This document shows positions 20,176-21,060 of a stretch of DNA of 21,060 nucleotides, in pieces. Source of the stretch: Azolla pinnata (taxonomy: Eukaryota > Streptophyta > Polypodiopsida > Salviniales > Salviniaceae); assembly GCA_037176905.1 (NCBI GenBank), contig JBBBWG010011136.1:1-21060 (forward strand). Reading direction: 5' to 3'. The notes beneath the pieces were generated by a model. The model worked only from the letters and a program-made list of their open reading frames with translations, had not been told where the DNA came from and did not search any database. Position 1 is the first letter of the stretch; each line of letters starts with the position of its first letter. Both the position numbers and the translations under genes were made by a program.

Positions 20176-20331
20176 ATGGCGCACTGCTTGAAAGAAACAT
20201 GCATGCAATGGGTAGCTCTCGAGCAAGAAGAAGAAGAGTTGGAAGTGCCCATTCGGATCAGAAAAGAGTCGAGCTTTGCAGATGCTCTCTGGAATCTGGA
20301 CTTTGTAGGAGCGCAATTGACGGAATCATGA
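20176..20331 (+). other. Small open frame, 51 codons, unidentified
   Basis: An ATG at 20176 (context GCCATGGCG, favourable) opens a 51-codon frame ending in TGA at 20329. The product is acidic in the middle (ALEQEEEELEVPIRIRK) and ends SSFADALWNLDFVGAQ. The composition is protein-like, but two other frames over the same bases are also open on either strand, so it could be chance. I do not recognise a family. Confidence 0.2.
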
Positions 20332-20639
20332 ACACGCACACGGACAAGGAGAGAGCATCTTCGTCTTCCTCTTGGCACAGATGCAAATGGGCCTCTTCTC
20401 TCATTGTCTTGCGAATCGGTGGTCCGATTTTCCATCAGCTAACGATCAACTCATTCCGCAATCATACGGTCACATCCAGACAGCGGAAACTCCAAAATCC
20501 AACGATTCTAGCACTTAGAAAGCCAACGATTCAATCGGGTAGCCGGGGTCATGGTGTGTATCAAATGTGCGTCGATCGATAAGATGCGATGTCCATGATC
20601 ATGTAGTGATTTTGATTTCTTCTTCTTCTTTTCCCAATC

Positions 20640-21000
20640 AATCTGGGAACATCCTAACCAGATGTGGCCGCCCATCACCACCATGATCATCATCGATCCA
20701 TCAGCAGCATCATCACCATCACCGGTCTTCTTCATCAACATCTTCTTCGCCTCATCATCAGCATCTTCTTCACCATGATGATGATGATGGTGGTGGTGGC
20801 AATCACCATCATCACCATTCTTCACATCTTTTTCACCTCATAGCATCTTCTTCTTCACAACCACCGTCACCATCATCACCATCACCATCACCATCACCAT
20901 CATCACCATCACCATCACCATCATCACCATCACCATCACTATAATCACCATCATCACCATCATCACCATCACCACCACCATCATCATCATCATCACCATT
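20640..21000. repeat. Long CAT/CAC trinucleotide microsatellite with a GAT/GGT inversion
   Basis: Scattered ATC/ACC and TTC triplets begin near 20670. A (GAT)n(GGT)n run at 20775-20799 reads as the inverse of the CACCATCATCACC just after it (20804-20816), so this piece can fold into a hairpin. From 20861 to about 20999 the sequence is almost pure CAT/CAC, read in the register of the plus strand as a His run or on the minus strand as Asp/Gly-rich codons. The open frame at 20508-20825 on the minus strand is produced by this repeat. Confidence 0.9.
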
Positions 21001-21060
21001 CTTCAGCACTACCTTGACATTGTCCCATTAATAGTGATCTTGAAACTCAGTATACCACCA

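Noticed and set aside
20508-20825. Minus-strand His/Asp-rich protein
   Set aside because: The His run and Asp/Gly codons are direct products of the CAT/GAT microsatellite; there is no domain outside the repeat within the window.

Overview
The window reads as nuclear DNA of a flowering plant. Both intact genes are split by many GT-AG introns, their products belong to plant families (a GAUT pectin/cell-wall glycosyltransferase and an organellar Lon protease), the plant telomere unit TTTAGGG occurs as an internal array, and the DNA between genes is AT-rich with microsatellites. I cannot name the species. There are no bacterial operons, CRISPR arrays, rRNA or tRNA genes that I can see.

Layout. 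Bases 1-1900 are AT-rich and gene-free. They hold a pair of inverted, LTR-like promoter segments (arms 229-259 and 657-691), and the minus-strand one has two perfect heat-shock-element trimers upstream of a TATA box. Bases 1920-2301 (minus strand) are a broken tail of a YUCCA flavin monooxygenase gene; four perfect TTTAGGG units lie inside its 88-bp intron. Bases 2302-3900 are intergenic, with a short tandem repeat (3199-3345) and an unidentified open frame (3352-3858). Bases 4230-7709 (+) carry a three-exon GAUT8/GAUT9-type (QUASIMODO1-like) galacturonosyltransferase gene, 547 aa as modelled. Bases 7710-9390 are intergenic. Bases 9466-19470 (+) carry a 22-exon gene for a mitochondrial-type Lon protease (LON1-like), 1233 aa as modelled against about 940 aa for Arabidopsis LON1 (recalled). 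From 19471 to the end there are a 32-bp minisatellite, a 51-codon open frame and a long CAT/CAC microsatellite.

The two intact genes share a strand but have no evident common job: one acts in the Golgi on cell-wall polymers, the other in the organelle matrix on damaged proteins. The unusual material is mostly inside the Lon gene: a Lys-Glu-Ser repeat after the presequence, a much enlarged acidic linker between the ATPase and protease domains built partly by tandem duplication of an exon with its following intron, a stop-free 84-nt intron of length 3n, and a duplicated exon end with a decoy donor. The GAUT gene lacks a segment and has changed residues at positions that are near-constant in the family. 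All exon models come from reading splice sites and recalled family alignments; no transcript evidence was available.
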